A program made the translations under genes and the position numbers. DNA of 64,000 nt. Origin: Clostridium sp. OF03-18AA. GTDB lineage: Bacteria > Bacillota > Clostridia > Lachnospirales > Lachnospiraceae. The notes beneath the pieces were generated by a model that worked only from the letters and a program-made list of their open reading frames with translations, was not told where the DNA came from and made no database searches. Location of the stretch: positions 186,001-250,000 of the forward strand of contig NZ_QUEP01000003.1 of NCBI RefSeq assembly GCF_003478035.1. Direction: 5' to 3'. The first letter of the stretch is position 1; every line of letters starts with the position of its first letter. Shown here piece by piece: positions 54,884 through 64,000 of this stretch.

Positions 54884-55192
54884 ATAGCGACCTCCTTTAG
54901 CCGTTCACGTTTTTGTTTTCGATGCCAGTATAAGAATTCAGATTACAAATGTCTAACAAGTTTTGTTCTTTTATTCACAATCATTCAGTTGTAATTCGGT
55001 ATGTTTTTTGTTCATTTTTTTCTTTTTTATCCATTTTACAGTCATTATATTGTGATATAACACGGAAAAGCTGTTTGTTTTCTGACATAAAATTCACTAG
55101 AATGAATGTAACAAAAGCAAACGCGTTTCTTGCTGGACCAGTCTATTATGACGACAAAATTTTTTAGTTCTACTATAAAAGGAGGATCTCAC
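54884..55192. other. Divergent UroD-like/tctC control region
   Basis: AT-rich. A TTATAT-TGTG-ATATAA palindrome (55045-55060) is a plausible operator, perhaps for the nearby LysR protein. No gene seen. Confidence 0.45.
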
Positions 55193-56221
55193 ATGAAAAA
55201 AATATTTGCACTTATGACCGCAGGAGCTTTAGCATTATCTCTTAGCGCATGCCAAGCTTCCAGCCAGCAGACAACAGACACCACAACAAAATCTGCTGAT
55301 TCCACTGATACTGCAGCCGCCAAAAACGATGGTTCTTTTCCAAGCGAAACGATCACTCTCGTCTGCCCGTTCTCAGCCGGCGGCGGAACCGACATTGGTG
55401 CCCGCAATCTTGCACAGGCTCTTTCTAAAGTAATGGGAGTCAATGTTGTCGTTGAAAACCAGACAGGATCTGGCGGATGGGTCGCATGGACCGATCTGAT
55501 CCAGGGAGATTACAAAGACGGTTATACGATCGGTCTGATCAACCATAACTATGCGATGGGTGAGCTTGATCCGGATAACCCTAGAAAATATAATCTCGAT
55601 GACGTCACTGTCCTTGCAAACCAGGCTCTCGACTACAATGTCATGGCGATCCGTTCTAATGACACACGGTTCTCCGATATTGACAGCTTTATCGAGTACG
55701 CCAAATCCAATCCTGTTCTCGTTTCCGCCCAGGCAACAGGAATTACCGACGGAGACGCAACAACTGCTGAATGGTTCAACAAGACCTTCGGAACCCAGAT
55801 CACCGTTGTTCCGGTAGACGGAGCTTCCGACAGCCGCGGAATGTTCTTATCCGGTGACACAGATATCTTTTTTGCATCCATCTCTGATGTCATGGCTTCC
55901 TATCAGTCTGGTGAGATGAAGGTTGCATGCATTTTTTCCGACGAACGCAGTGACTTCATACCAGATGTTCCTACGATCAAAGAGGCAACCGGTGAAGACT
56001 TTGTCGCATTCGCAGCTCGCGGATACTTCTATCCGAATGGTGTTCCACAGGATATCGTCGACACGACCACTGACGCATTATTAAAAGCAATGGAAGATCC
56101 TGACTATATCGAAAATATGGCTGCTCTTGGTCTTCAGCTCGACAATACCTCCGGTGAGGACTTCAAAGAACTTCTTGAGAGCCAGGTTGAAACCAGAAAA
56201 ATGATCTGGAACGTACAGTAA
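55193..56221 (+). CDS. Tripartite tricarboxylate transporter binding protein (TctC family)
   Basis: Extracytoplasmic binding lipoprotein, 342 residues; signal with lipobox SLSAC. The mature part has SETITLVCPFSAGGGTDIGAR, characteristic of TctC/Bug proteins that bind carboxylates. The start at 55193 follows AGGAGG; the longer frame adds no signal. First gene of tctC-tctB-tctA with gaps of 36 and 17 bp. Ligand unknown. Confidence 0.92.
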   Translation: MKKIFALMTAGALALSLSACQASSQQTTDTTTKSADSTDTAAAKNDGSFPSETITLVCPFSAGGGTDIGARNLAQALSKVMGVNVVVENQTGSGGWVAWTDLIQGDYKDGYTIGLINHNYAMGELDPDNPRKYNLDDVTVLANQALDYNVMAIRSNDTRFSDIDSFIEYAKSNPVLVSAQATGITDGDATTAEWFNKTFGTQITVVPVDGASDSRGMFLSGDTDIFFASISDVMASYQSGEMKVACIFSDERSDFIPDVPTIKEATGEDFVAFAARGYFYPNGVPQDIVDTTTDALLKAMEDPDYIENMAALGLQLDNTSGEDFKELLESQVETRKMIWNVQ

Positions 56222-56257
56222 CTGATCATTCCCACATAAGAAAAGGAGTTTATCCAT

Positions 56258-56728
56258 ATGGCAAAAAAGTTTCATCGCGACGTATGGGTAGGAACCGTTC
56301 TTCTCATCTTCTGTATCGCAGTGTTCTTTACTGCGGTACAGATTCCTGGACAGGCTTCCTATCTTCCGATCACTCTGTCCCTGTTAATGGGATTATGTTC
56401 TGTATTTATTATTCTGAAAGGTCTCCGGCTCACCAAGGAGCAGGATGGGGATTTCCACTACTCCATGACTATAAAGAGCAGTAAATACGCATTCCTGTTC
56501 ATGTTTTTTATTTTTATCTATTTCCTTGGCTTCCGCTATATCACATACTGGATCGCGACACCGATCTTTATGCTGCTTTCCATGAAATATTTAAAGCTGA
56601 AGTCCTGGAAAGTAAACATTGTGATCACCGTTCTCTACACCCTGATCTGTTATGTTGTTTTCGTTATCATTCTTCATCTCCCGATTTATAAAGTCGGCAT
56701 TCTCGGACAACTGTTCCGTTATATTTAA
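56258..56728 (+). CDS. TctB-family small membrane subunit
   Basis: A 156-residue protein with four hydrophobic segments, the usual size and topology of TctB. It starts MAKKFHRDVWVGTVLLIFC after AAAGGAG. It sits between the TctC- and TctA-type genes and should form the membrane complex with TctA. Sequence conservation in this family is low, so the call rests partly on position. Confidence 0.85.
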   Translation: MAKKFHRDVWVGTVLLIFCIAVFFTAVQIPGQASYLPITLSLLMGLCSVFIILKGLRLTKEQDGDFHYSMTIKSSKYAFLFMFFIFIYFLGFRYITYWIATPIFMLLSMKYLKLKSWKVNIVITVLYTLICYVVFVIILHLPIYKVGILGQLFRYI

Positions 56729-56745
56729 GGAAAGGAGCTTATAAA

Positions 56746-58260
56746 ATGGCAGAATATTTATCACTCGCATTGAGTTCGTTCCTCTCCATTGATGTCTTTC
56801 TCGGACTGCTCGTCGGTGTTGTAGGCGGAATGATCATCGGAATTATTCCCGGATTGGGACCGTCCGTCGGTATTGCCCTGCTGCTGCCGATCTCATTTTC
56901 CATGAGTCCCACAGCTGCCCTTGTCATGATGACCGCAATGTACACAACCGGTGTGTACGGCGGATCCATCACTGCTGTTTTGTGCCATACACCAGGTACC
57001 GCGGCATCTGCGGCGACCACACTGGATGGCTATGAAATGACGAAAAAAGGCCGCGGCATGGAGGCCGTGTCCGTCGTAACCATCGCATCCGTTGTCGGTG
57101 GTATCATTGGTGCCATCTGCCTGATCTTATTTGCCCCGGCACTCGGAAGAATCAGTCAGATGTTCTCCTGCCTTGAGTATTTCCTCGTTGCCTGCTTCGG
57201 TGTTCTCGTCGTTGCCGGACTCACAGGAGATAACCAGGCAAAAGGAATCTTCGCCGCTCTGTTAGGTCTTCTGATCGGCTGCATCGGCATGGACTCCATC
57301 AGCGGTGTGTCTCGATTCACGTTCGGACAGCTCTGGCTTGAGGATGGTCTTGACTCCACACCGATCCTGATCGGATTATTCTCAATCTCCCAGGTTCTCA
57401 TCCTCGTTGAAAAGCTGATGACAGGAACCGGTGCAACCATTGTTGACGACCCGGCAGCTGCCTTAAAGGGAAAGCGTTGGGAAAAAGGCAATGCCGGTCT
57501 ATTAACTCCTACCATGTTAAAAAGTTCTGTTATCGGTGCATTTATCGGATTTATCCCTGCTGCCGGCTGTTCCATCGCCGCATGGATCAGTTATGGTCTT
57601 TCCAAACGGACTTCTAAAAATCCGGAAGAATACGGAAAAGGTTCCATTGTCGGAATTGCTGCCTCTGAGGCCGCAAACAACGCAGCCTGCGGCGGTGCCA
57701 TGATCCCACTTTTCACTTTAGGTATTCCTGGAAGCCCGGTCACAGCAATCCTTTACGGAGCGCTTCTCATGCATGGCTTACAGCCTGGCAGTGACCTGTT
57801 TACAGGTTCTAAGGCTCCAACTACTTATGCGATCTTCCTTGGTTTCCTTTTCGCGAATGTGCTGATGGGAATCATCGGAGTTTCCATGGCAAGACAGATG
57901 GCAAGAGTCTGCCTCGTTCCAAACTCTGTTCTCGTTCCGATCATCGTTGCATTATCCTGCATCGGTACTTATGCACTGAGTAACAGCATGTACGAAGTTA
58001 TCATCATGCTCGTGTTCGGTCTCATCGGATACCTTATGAAAATCTACGGATTTGAACCGGCACCTCTGGTTCTCGGCGTTGTCCTTGCCGATATTCTGGA
58101 ATCCAACTTCCGCAGAACCTTGATCATGGCTGCACCGAAGGGCGGACTCATCCCGTATTTCTTCTCCCGCCCGATTGCAATCATCATCCTGCTTGTAATC
58201 ATTGGTTTCGCAATGGTTCCTGTTTTAAAAAACGTACTCACTAAAAAACAGAAGCAGTAA
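56746..58260 (+). CDS. TctA-family large membrane subunit
   Basis: A 504-residue polytopic membrane protein, about twelve segments. The family motifs GIIPGLGPSVGIALLLP and the second-half GFIPAAGCSIAAWISYG are both present, as is YTTGVYGGSITAVLCHTPGT. It is the transport channel of the tripartite system, driven by an ion gradient. AAGGAG precedes the ATG, and a strong terminator follows. Confidence 0.95.
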   Translation: MAEYLSLALSSFLSIDVFLGLLVGVVGGMIIGIIPGLGPSVGIALLLPISFSMSPTAALVMMTAMYTTGVYGGSITAVLCHTPGTAASAATTLDGYEMTKKGRGMEAVSVVTIASVVGGIIGAICLILFAPALGRISQMFSCLEYFLVACFGVLVVAGLTGDNQAKGIFAALLGLLIGCIGMDSISGVSRFTFGQLWLEDGLDSTPILIGLFSISQVLILVEKLMTGTGATIVDDPAAALKGKRWEKGNAGLLTPTMLKSSVIGAFIGFIPAAGCSIAAWISYGLSKRTSKNPEEYGKGSIVGIAASEAANNAACGGAMIPLFTLGIPGSPVTAILYGALLMHGLQPGSDLFTGSKAPTTYAIFLGFLFANVLMGIIGVSMARQMARVCLVPNSVLVPIIVALSCIGTYALSNSMYEVIIMLVFGLIGYLMKIYGFEPAPLVLGVVLADILESNFRRTLIMAAPKGGLIPYFFSRPIAIIILLVIIGFAMVPVLKNVLTKKQKQ

Positions 58261-58280
58261 TTTTCACTCATCCCCCTCTC

Positions 58281-58322
58281 TCCGGCAGGATATATTGTCC
58301 AGATATCCTGCCGGATCTTTTT
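58281..58322 (+). terminator. tctCBA terminator
   Basis: Thirteen-bp perfect stem TCCGGCAGGATAT/ATATCCTGCCGGA followed by TCTTTTTATT. Confidence 0.92.
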
Positions 58323-58438
58323 ATTATTTGTTTATGTTTGCAAAAACTGTCGAAAGTAAAAAGTTTTTTGCACTATAATGCAATTACTTGATTATTTCAC
58401 CAGTTTATGCCATACTAATACTGCAGGAGGTGATAGAC

Positions 58439-59758
58439 ATGATAGGTTCCCATGAACTCAGGCAGCGTGACAGTTACCTGAATAAGCTGATAGGTTTTCA
58501 AGATACAGAACCGGTCAAAGTGATTACTGGTATTCGCCGCTGCGGAAAGTCCAGTCTGTTAAAGCTGATGGTTCAGCATTTGAAAAATACCGGTGTTCTT
58601 CCGGAACAGATCCTTGAAATGAATTTTGAATCCTTTGATTTTCGCAGGATGAATGCCGACGATATTTATCGCTATGTAAAAGAACGTATTGTTCCCGGAA
58701 AGCGGATGTATCTCTTCTTTGATGAGCTGCAGAGGATCGAAGCATGGGAGGACGCGGTAAACGCCTTCCGTGTAGATTTTGACTGTGACATCTATGTTAC
58801 TGGATCAAACGCTTACCTTCTTTCTTCGGAGTATTCCACCTACCTCTCCGGGCGGTGTGTAGAAATCAGAATGCTGCCGCTCTCATTCCATGAATTTCTT
58901 GATTTTCACGGCTTTGAAGTACATGAAATACAAAGCGCGCTCGGGGGACTCCGCAAACAGGTATTCGACAAAAACGGGGAACATTATGAATTGCGTGAGG
59001 TATTTGATGCCTATATAAGATTCGGCGGAATGCCGGGAATCGCCGATGTCGGTCTGGATCAGGAAAAAGCACTGTCTCTTCTTGACGGTATCTATTCCAC
59101 GGTAGTCATCCGTGATATTTTGGAACGTGAAAAACGCAGGGGGCAAAAACAGATCACAGACCCCACGCTTCTGCGCAAGATCATCCTGTTCCTTGCCGAC
59201 AATATCGGCTCCAGCGTATCCATTTCCTCCATAGGCAACACTTTGATAAACGAAGGGCTCCTTGATGATGGTAAACGCAAGGGCGCTCCTAGCGCACATA
59301 CTGTGCAGGCATATGTGAATGCACTTCTGGAAAGCTATTTTTTCTATGAGATCAAGCGCTTTGACATCAAGGGAAAGGCATACCTCCGCACGTTGGGAAA
59401 ATACTATATCGTTGACATCGGCCTTCGCAATTATCTGCTGGGCTTCCGTAATCGTGACAGCGGTCATGCCATCGAAAATGTCGTTTACTTTGAATTGCTT
59501 CGCAGGGGTTATGATGTAGCGATCGGCAAGATCGGCAGCGCCGAAGTAGACTTTATTGCAACGAAAGCCGATGCTAAAAAGTATATCCAGGTGACAGAAT
59601 CTATGATGAGTGAGGATGTACGCAATCGGGAACTTACACCGCTGCAAAACATCCGTGATAACTACGAAAAAATCGTTTTATCGCTTGAACCAGGGCTTGA
59701 TGCTTCCTATGACGGCATCAGATCCGAAAATCTCATAAATTGGCTGCTCAGTCAATAA
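58439..59758 (+). CDS. AAA ATPase with DUF4143 domain
   Basis: A 439-residue protein of the common AAA_14-DUF4143 family. Walker A ITGIRRCGKSSLL (about 30-42), Walker B MYLFFDELQRIEAWEDAV (about 100), a DNA-binding-like middle and a C-terminal DUF4143 nuclease-like region with ENVVYFELLRRGYDVAIGK and AEVDFIATK. Its function in bacteria is not known. The ATG at 58439 follows AGGAGG. It is a single gene between two terminators, often seen as a mobile cargo gene. Confidence 0.88.
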   Translation: MIGSHELRQRDSYLNKLIGFQDTEPVKVITGIRRCGKSSLLKLMVQHLKNTGVLPEQILEMNFESFDFRRMNADDIYRYVKERIVPGKRMYLFFDELQRIEAWEDAVNAFRVDFDCDIYVTGSNAYLLSSEYSTYLSGRCVEIRMLPLSFHEFLDFHGFEVHEIQSALGGLRKQVFDKNGEHYELREVFDAYIRFGGMPGIADVGLDQEKALSLLDGIYSTVVIRDILEREKRRGQKQITDPTLLRKIILFLADNIGSSVSISSIGNTLINEGLLDDGKRKGAPSAHTVQAYVNALLESYFFYEIKRFDIKGKAYLRTLGKYYIVDIGLRNYLLGFRNRDSGHAIENVVYFELLRRGYDVAIGKIGSAEVDFIATKADAKKYIQVTESMMSEDVRNRELTPLQNIRDNYEKIVLSLEPGLDASYDGIRSENLINWLLSQ

Positions 59759-59845
59759 ACGCTGTATTTCAGAGCGCAGCCAAATAAACTCCGCATATTC
59801 ATTCATGAGCCGCCAAAAGGCATAGCATCCAAGATCTTTCGATAC

Positions 59846-59887
59846 AGGAAAAGCACGCAGACGTTTTTGCATCTGCGTGCTTTTCCT
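59846..59887. terminator. Bidirectional terminator between DUF4143 gene and hydrogenase
   Basis: Sixteen-bp perfect stem from AGGAAAAGCACGCAGA to TCTGCGTGCTTTTCCT, between two convergent genes. Confidence 0.9.
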
Positions 59888-59910
59888 ATATCCGTAATTT
59901 AACTGACACT

Positions 59911-61644
59911 TTAATTATTTTTCCAATGCTCCGTATGCAATAACATATGCGCCTTATGGGACATCGGCTTTCCAAAGAAATCGCTGTAGATCTCCCTGAT
60001 ATCCGGGTTCTCATGGGAGTAGCGCAATTTTGCTTTTGCGTCCAGCGCATAGAGCTTTCTGCCTCTCGTAAACGCCCGCTCCTCGCCGTCGTGGATCGGC
60101 TGTCCGCCGCCGCCGACGCAGCCGCCCGGGCATGCCATGACTTCGACAAAGTCGTAGTGGACTTCCCCGCGCTCGATCTGCTGCAGCAGTCTTCTCGTAT
60201 TTCCAAGGCCGCTGACTGCTGCGGTGCGCAGCTTAATGTCGCCGATCGCAAACTCCGCTTCCTGGACTCCTGCGTTTTCCTGGAATCCTTCACTGCGGAC
60301 CGCACGGAACGCGTCTGCCGGCGGATTCTCGCCCTTTAAGGTGAAATATGCGGTGCGCAGGGCTGCTTCCATAACGCCGCCGGTCGCGCCGAAGATCACA
60401 CCGGCGCCGGTTCCCGCGTGCATCGGGCTGTCGCCCGGAATCTCGACCAGTGTATCCGGACGGATATGGGCGGAGCGGATCATCTTCACGAGTTCTCTCG
60501 TCGTGAGAACCGCATCGACGTCATGTCCGGCATACTCCCCGTAGAAGAGGTCCATCTCACGCTCGCCTTTTTTTGCCACGCAGGGCATGATGGAGAGCGT
60601 AAAGATCTGATCCGGGGAAACTCCGAGTTTTTCCGCAAAATATGTCTTCATGACCGCCCCGAACATCTGCTGCGGGGATTTTGCTGTGGAGAGGTAGTTC
60701 ACCATATACGGAAACTGGCTCTTCGCAAATCGAACCCAGCCAGGGCAGCATGAGGTGAACATCGGACGGTCTTTCAGTTCGCCGCTTGTGAAACGGCTGA
60801 TAAACTCCGTGCTCTCCTCCATGATCGTGAGATCCGCGGAAAATACCGTATCAAACGCGTAATCGACGCCCATTCTCTTTAATGCATCGAAGATCTTTCC
60901 GACCGGAGCGTCCGCGCCGGAGAGTCCAAGTTCCTCTCCCCAGGCCGTGCGGACCGCCGGGGCAACCTGCGCCACAACGATCTTCTCTTTATTTTCGATC
61001 GCTTCCCAGACTTTTTCCGTATCGTCGCGCTCCGAGAGGGCGCCGACCGGACAGTGGGTGATACACTGACCGCAGAGAGCGCAGTTCGCTTCCCCGATCG
61101 TCTTATGTCCTGCGACATTCACGGTCGTTCTGGAACCGGTTCCTTCCACATCCCAAATCCCGAGTCCCTGGATCTTATCACAGACCTGAACACAGCGCAT
61201 GCACTTGATGCACTTCGCGGAATTGCGGATCAGCGGGAAATTCTTATCCCACGGCTGATATTCCGGTTCCTGCTTAAACGGGATTTCCAGAATATTCAGA
61301 TCATATGCCACCTGCTGCAGACCACAGTTTCCGTTTCTCGGACAGACCACGCAGCGGTTATCATGCTGGGACAGCAGCAGCTGGACCGTATTTCTTCTGT
61401 GATTCCGGACCTTCGGGCTGTTCGTATGGATGACCATGCCTTCCTTCACGAGATTGTTGCAGGAGGTGATCAGTTTTTCCTTTCCTTCCAGCTCCACAAC
61501 GCAGACTCTGCAGGCCGCGATCTCGTTGATCCCCTTTAAATAGCAGAGCTTCGGGATCGGGATCCCGTTCTTCTCAGCAGCTTCCATGATCGTAATATTT
61601 TCCTCTGCCGAAATCTTTTTTCCGTCGATCGTAATATTTACCAT
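59911..61644 (-). CDS. [FeFe]-hydrogenase catalytic subunit (HydA/HndD-like)
   Basis: Makes or consumes H2. The 577-residue protein has an N-terminal [2Fe-2S] domain (CYLKGINEIAACRVC), the His-Cys cluster (HDNRCVVCPRNGNC), two [4Fe-4S] motifs (CIKCMRCVQVC and CALCGQCITHC), and the H-cluster domain with all three signatures: TSCCPGWVRFAK, MPCVAKKGE and EVMACPGGCVGGGGQP. Length and layout match subunits of NAD-linked, possibly electron-bifurcating hydrogenases. AAAGGAGG precedes the start, which overlaps the partner gene by seven bases. Confidence 0.95.
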   Translation of the reverse strand: MVNITIDGKKISAEENITIMEAAEKNGIPIPKLCYLKGINEIAACRVCVVELEGKEKLITSCNNLVKEGMVIHTNSPKVRNHRRNTVQLLLSQHDNRCVVCPRNGNCGLQQVAYDLNILEIPFKQEPEYQPWDKNFPLIRNSAKCIKCMRCVQVCDKIQGLGIWDVEGTGSRTTVNVAGHKTIGEANCALCGQCITHCPVGALSERDDTEKVWEAIENKEKIVVAQVAPAVRTAWGEELGLSGADAPVGKIFDALKRMGVDYAFDTVFSADLTIMEESTEFISRFTSGELKDRPMFTSCCPGWVRFAKSQFPYMVNYLSTAKSPQQMFGAVMKTYFAEKLGVSPDQIFTLSIMPCVAKKGEREMDLFYGEYAGHDVDAVLTTRELVKMIRSAHIRPDTLVEIPGDSPMHAGTGAGVIFGATGGVMEAALRTAYFTLKGENPPADAFRAVRSEGFQENAGVQEAEFAIGDIKLRTAAVSGLGNTRRLLQQIERGEVHYDFVEVMACPGGCVGGGGQPIHDGEERAFTRGRKLYALDAKAKLRYSHENPDIREIYSDFFGKPMSHKAHMLLHTEHWKNN

Positions 61645-63470
61645 AATGTACTCCTGCCTCCTTTAAAGATTCCGTATCCGAAATGATCACAGCGCAGGCA
61701 CCGTCCGGCTTCCTGCTTCGCCTCCTTCTCGGTCATGCACTTCTCGACTGCCTCGAAATCACAGACACGCTCGCCTGCTTCCCGCTCCATTAAGTTCACA
61801 CGTCCGCACGGAGTCTTGTCCTTTAAGCTCGCCTCCGGAATTTCCACTCCGCTCGTGATCTCGTGGTGGTAACCCAGGTATTCATCGATGTTCGCCGCAA
61901 CAACCTTCGCTGCTGCGATCGCTTTAATTACAGATGCCGGACCGCTTGAGCAGTCGCCGCCCGCAAAGACGCCCGGCATGTTTTCAAATGCACCGCTCTT
62001 TAAGGTCACGATCTTTCCGCGGGATACCGGGATCCCGGCTTTCTCGAAATGTCCGGACTCGATATCCTGTCCGATCGCCTTGATCAGGACATCGCACGGG
62101 ATGTAGACATCCGGCTCTCCGGTCGGCTTCACGCTGGCGCGGCCGTCCCTGATCGCGCTGATCATCTGCGGGGTCGCGTAGATGCCATGGATCTTATGGT
62201 CTTCTCCGACATCCAGAGAAGCCGGGGCCTTTAAAGTCACGATCTCGATCCCCTCCGCGATCGCGCCCTCGATCTCACCCAGCAGCGCCGTCATATCGTT
62301 TCTCCGTCTTCTATATAAAATGCTGACTTTCTTCGCTCCAAGTCGTTTTGCCGTGCGGACTGCATCCATGGACACGTTTCCGCCGCCGATGACAACGACT
62401 TCCTTTCCGGTCAGGTCGATGATCTCGTCTTTTCCGACACTCCGCAGGAACTGTACCGCGGAGAGAACGCCGTCCGCGTCCTCACCCGGAAGTCCAAGCT
62501 TCTTATCCGTGCTGGCGCCGATCGTGATGAGCACCGCGTCATACTGTTCCTGCAGTTCCTGGATCGTGATGTCCACACCGATCTTTAAGCCATATTTTAC
62601 TTCCACGCCGGTCTTTAAGATCGCGTTGATATCGTCATCCAGCCGATCTTTCGGGAGACGATAGTTCGGGATCCCGTACCGCAGCATACCGCCGAGCTTC
62701 GGCAGCATCTCGTACACGGTCGTCTGATGTCCCATGAGCTGTAAGTAGTAAGCAGCACTTAAACCTCCCGGACCGCCGCCGAGGACAGCGACCTTTTTCC
62801 CGGTCGACGGAGCACATTTCGGCGGATCCACAACACCCGCGTAATCTGCCGCGAACCGTTTCAGTCCCCGGATATTGACCGCATCATCGACCATGTTTCT
62901 CCGGCATCTCGCCTCACACGGATGCTCACAGATAAAACCGCAGGTCGTCGGGAACGGGTTGTCCTTCCGGATCAGGCGGATCGCATCGGCATATCTTCCT
63001 TCTTCCACGAGCGCCACATAACCCGGAATGTCCACATGGGCCAGACAGATCGCGACACACGGGACCGGCTGGTTGTATGTACAGGTACAGCGGCCGTTCT
63101 TGATGTGCTCCACATAGTCATCTCGGTAGCCGATCAGCCCCTTATAGACCATGTTCGCCGCCTCATAGCCGATCGCACAGTCCGCGGAATCCATGATGGA
63201 AAGCGCCGTCTTCTCCATGAGATCCAGCGTATCCATTGTCGCTTTTCCGTTTAACACATCCCGGATCAGCTGGTTCAATTGTCCGAGACCGATCCGGCAC
63301 GGCACACACTTTCCGCAGGTCTGCGCATGGCACAGCTCCAGAAATGCTCTGGCCATATCAACCGGACAGAGCCCCGGCGGGCTCGACTCGATTCTTCGTT
63401 CCAGATCTTTATAAAGTCCCTCCATCACGATCCGCGCGCGGGTCGGGGACATGATCTCCAATCTGCTCAT
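61638..63470 (-). CDS. NuoF-tail/GltD-like flavin and iron-sulfur electron-transfer subunit
   Basis: A 610-residue hybrid. Residues about 1-100 are the C-terminal [4Fe-4S] part of NuoF (CGKCVPCRIGLGQLN) without the NADH/FMN-binding portion. The rest is GltD-like: CGFICEHPCEARCRR iron-sulfur motif, FAD fold KKVAVLGGGPGGLSAAYYL and NAD(P) fold EVVVIGGGNVSMDAV, ending with CLRCD. It probably passes electrons between NAD(P)H and the hydrogenase encoded next. The ATG at 63470 follows GGAGAG. A 64-residue piece of the same sequence is found in the pseudogene near 51.3 kb. Confidence 0.85.
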   Translation of the reverse strand: MSRLEIMSPTRARIVMEGLYKDLERRIESSPPGLCPVDMARAFLELCHAQTCGKCVPCRIGLGQLNQLIRDVLNGKATMDTLDLMEKTALSIMDSADCAIGYEAANMVYKGLIGYRDDYVEHIKNGRCTCTYNQPVPCVAICLAHVDIPGYVALVEEGRYADAIRLIRKDNPFPTTCGFICEHPCEARCRRNMVDDAVNIRGLKRFAADYAGVVDPPKCAPSTGKKVAVLGGGPGGLSAAYYLQLMGHQTTVYEMLPKLGGMLRYGIPNYRLPKDRLDDDINAILKTGVEVKYGLKIGVDITIQELQEQYDAVLITIGASTDKKLGLPGEDADGVLSAVQFLRSVGKDEIIDLTGKEVVVIGGGNVSMDAVRTAKRLGAKKVSILYRRRRNDMTALLGEIEGAIAEGIEIVTLKAPASLDVGEDHKIHGIYATPQMISAIRDGRASVKPTGEPDVYIPCDVLIKAIGQDIESGHFEKAGIPVSRGKIVTLKSGAFENMPGVFAGGDCSSGPASVIKAIAAAKVVAANIDEYLGYHHEITSGVEIPEASLKDKTPCGRVNLMEREAGERVCDFEAVEKCMTEKEAKQEAGRCLRCDHFGYGIFKGGRSTLW

Positions 63471-63693
63471 ATGATCCTCTCCTCTGCAATCTTTTTTCAT
63501 CGGTCACACCTGCTCACGCAGGCATGTCTGCTTTCCCCTCTATGGCTTATTGAATTTGTTTCTTAACATATTGTCGATTTTATCACGTGTTTATTAAATA
63601 AATCAAGTCTTTTATGTATTTTACTTAATAATCTTTTGTTTAACGTTAATTTTTAGACAAATTCATAAATATGATCGTGACCGTTATAAAAAA

Positions 63694-63719
63694 CAGGGGA
63701 TAGCAAACACTATCCCCTG
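63694..63719 (-). terminator. Terminator of the partial membrane-protein gene
   Basis: CAGGGGATAG/CTATCCCCTG stem with a six-base loop and TTTTTTA following on the minus strand. Confidence 0.9.
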
Positions 63720-63752
63720 GAAAACATTCCCATCAAAATCAGTTCATTTTTA

Positions 63753-64000
63753 TTAAAGCATATTGGCAAATACACCTGCTATCATAACAGATGTTATGGT
63801 AACTGTAACGAACCCGCCTACGATCATTGGCGCAAACATCTGCCCCATCAGATACTTCTTCTCTTCTTCTGTTTCTGCCAGAGCATTACAAGTTGACTCT
63901 GTGATGATCGCGTTCATAGGAAATCCATAAAGTGCTGTAAGTGCGGTTGCAAAACTTAAACCAAATCCTGTATGTAAAACCCTTGAAATAACAAATACAA
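63753..64000 (-). CDS. C-terminal end of a polytopic membrane protein (runs off the window)
   Basis: The last 81 codons before a TAA at 63753-63755. They encode hydrophobic stretches around ISRVLHTGFGLSFATALTAL and FAPMIVGGFVTVTITSVMIA, separated by a charged loop with ETEEEKKYLMGQ, ending VFANML. This is a membrane-protein C-terminus, perhaps a transporter, but I do not recognise the family. A strong terminator follows, which supports it being a real gene end. Confidence 0.7.
   Translation of the reverse strand, partial: VFVISRVLHTGFGLSFATALTALYGFPMNAIITESTCNALAETEEEKKYLMGQMFAPMIVGGFVTVTITSVMIAGVFANML

Noticed and set aside
63540..63660. Rex operator upstream of the hydrogenase genes
   Set aside because: A TTGTTTAACG-like stretch exists but lacks the matching second half-site.

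Overview
The window looks like chromosome of a gut-type anaerobic Clostridia, most likely Lachnospiraceae. The reasons are the rpmE-DUF1385-prmC-prfA gene order, strong AGGAGG ribosome-binding sites, a strictly anaerobic gene set (pyruvate formate-lyase with its activase, [FeFe]-hydrogenase) and Firmicute-type YesM/YesN two-component genes. Genus cannot be fixed from the sequence alone. No rRNA, tRNA, phage or transposase gene was seen.

Layout. 0-10 kb: the start of a secreted cell-wall-binding-repeat protein, leuA, glmM, dTDP-rhamnose genes rfbA-rfbB-rfbD (no rfbC here) and a MATE exporter. 9.4-13.2 kb: the translation-linked operon rpmE, DUF1385, prmC, prfA. 13.3-15.9 kb: a small island with a HepT/MntA (type VII) toxin-antitoxin pair, a broken RidA gene, and a type III (ToxN/AbiQ/TenpN-like) toxin behind two 52-nt antitoxin RNA repeats; the toxin reading frame runs into a C_GCAxxG_C_C protein. 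16-27 kb: an acyltransferase, a YwaF-like membrane protein, a large secreted tannase-like hydrolase, enolase, MgtE, an EamA transporter and an AraC regulator.

27-40 kb: one sugar locus on the minus strand. From its promoter at about 40.0 kb it reads response regulator, sensor kinase, an ABC-ATPase homologue that has lost its nucleotide-binding motifs, a terminator-like hairpin, ROK kinase, RbsA-like ATPase, RbsC-like permease, a binding lipoprotein containing two near-identical binding domains, D-lyxose isomerase, a DUF4432 epimerase-like protein and a PfkB kinase. Together these could sense, import, isomerise and phosphorylate an aldose related to lyxose or mannose.

40-50 kb: a consensus promoter, a ZTP (pfl-motif) riboswitch with a terminator, pflB and pflA; then an HTH/ADP-ribosyltransferase-like toxin pair with its own operator, mfd and pth. 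50-58 kb: a chimeric pseudogene, a cysteine desulfidase-like gene, a LysR regulator, a UroD-family methyltransferase-like gene and a tripartite tricarboxylate transporter (TctC-TctB-TctA). 58-64 kb: a DUF4143 ATPase, an [FeFe]-hydrogenase with a NuoF-tail/GltD-like electron-transfer partner, and the end of a membrane protein.

The most unusual items are the type III toxin fused in frame to a redox-type protein, the pseudo-ATPase inside the sensor operon, the tandemly duplicated binding protein, and several families of dispersed structured repeats between genes.
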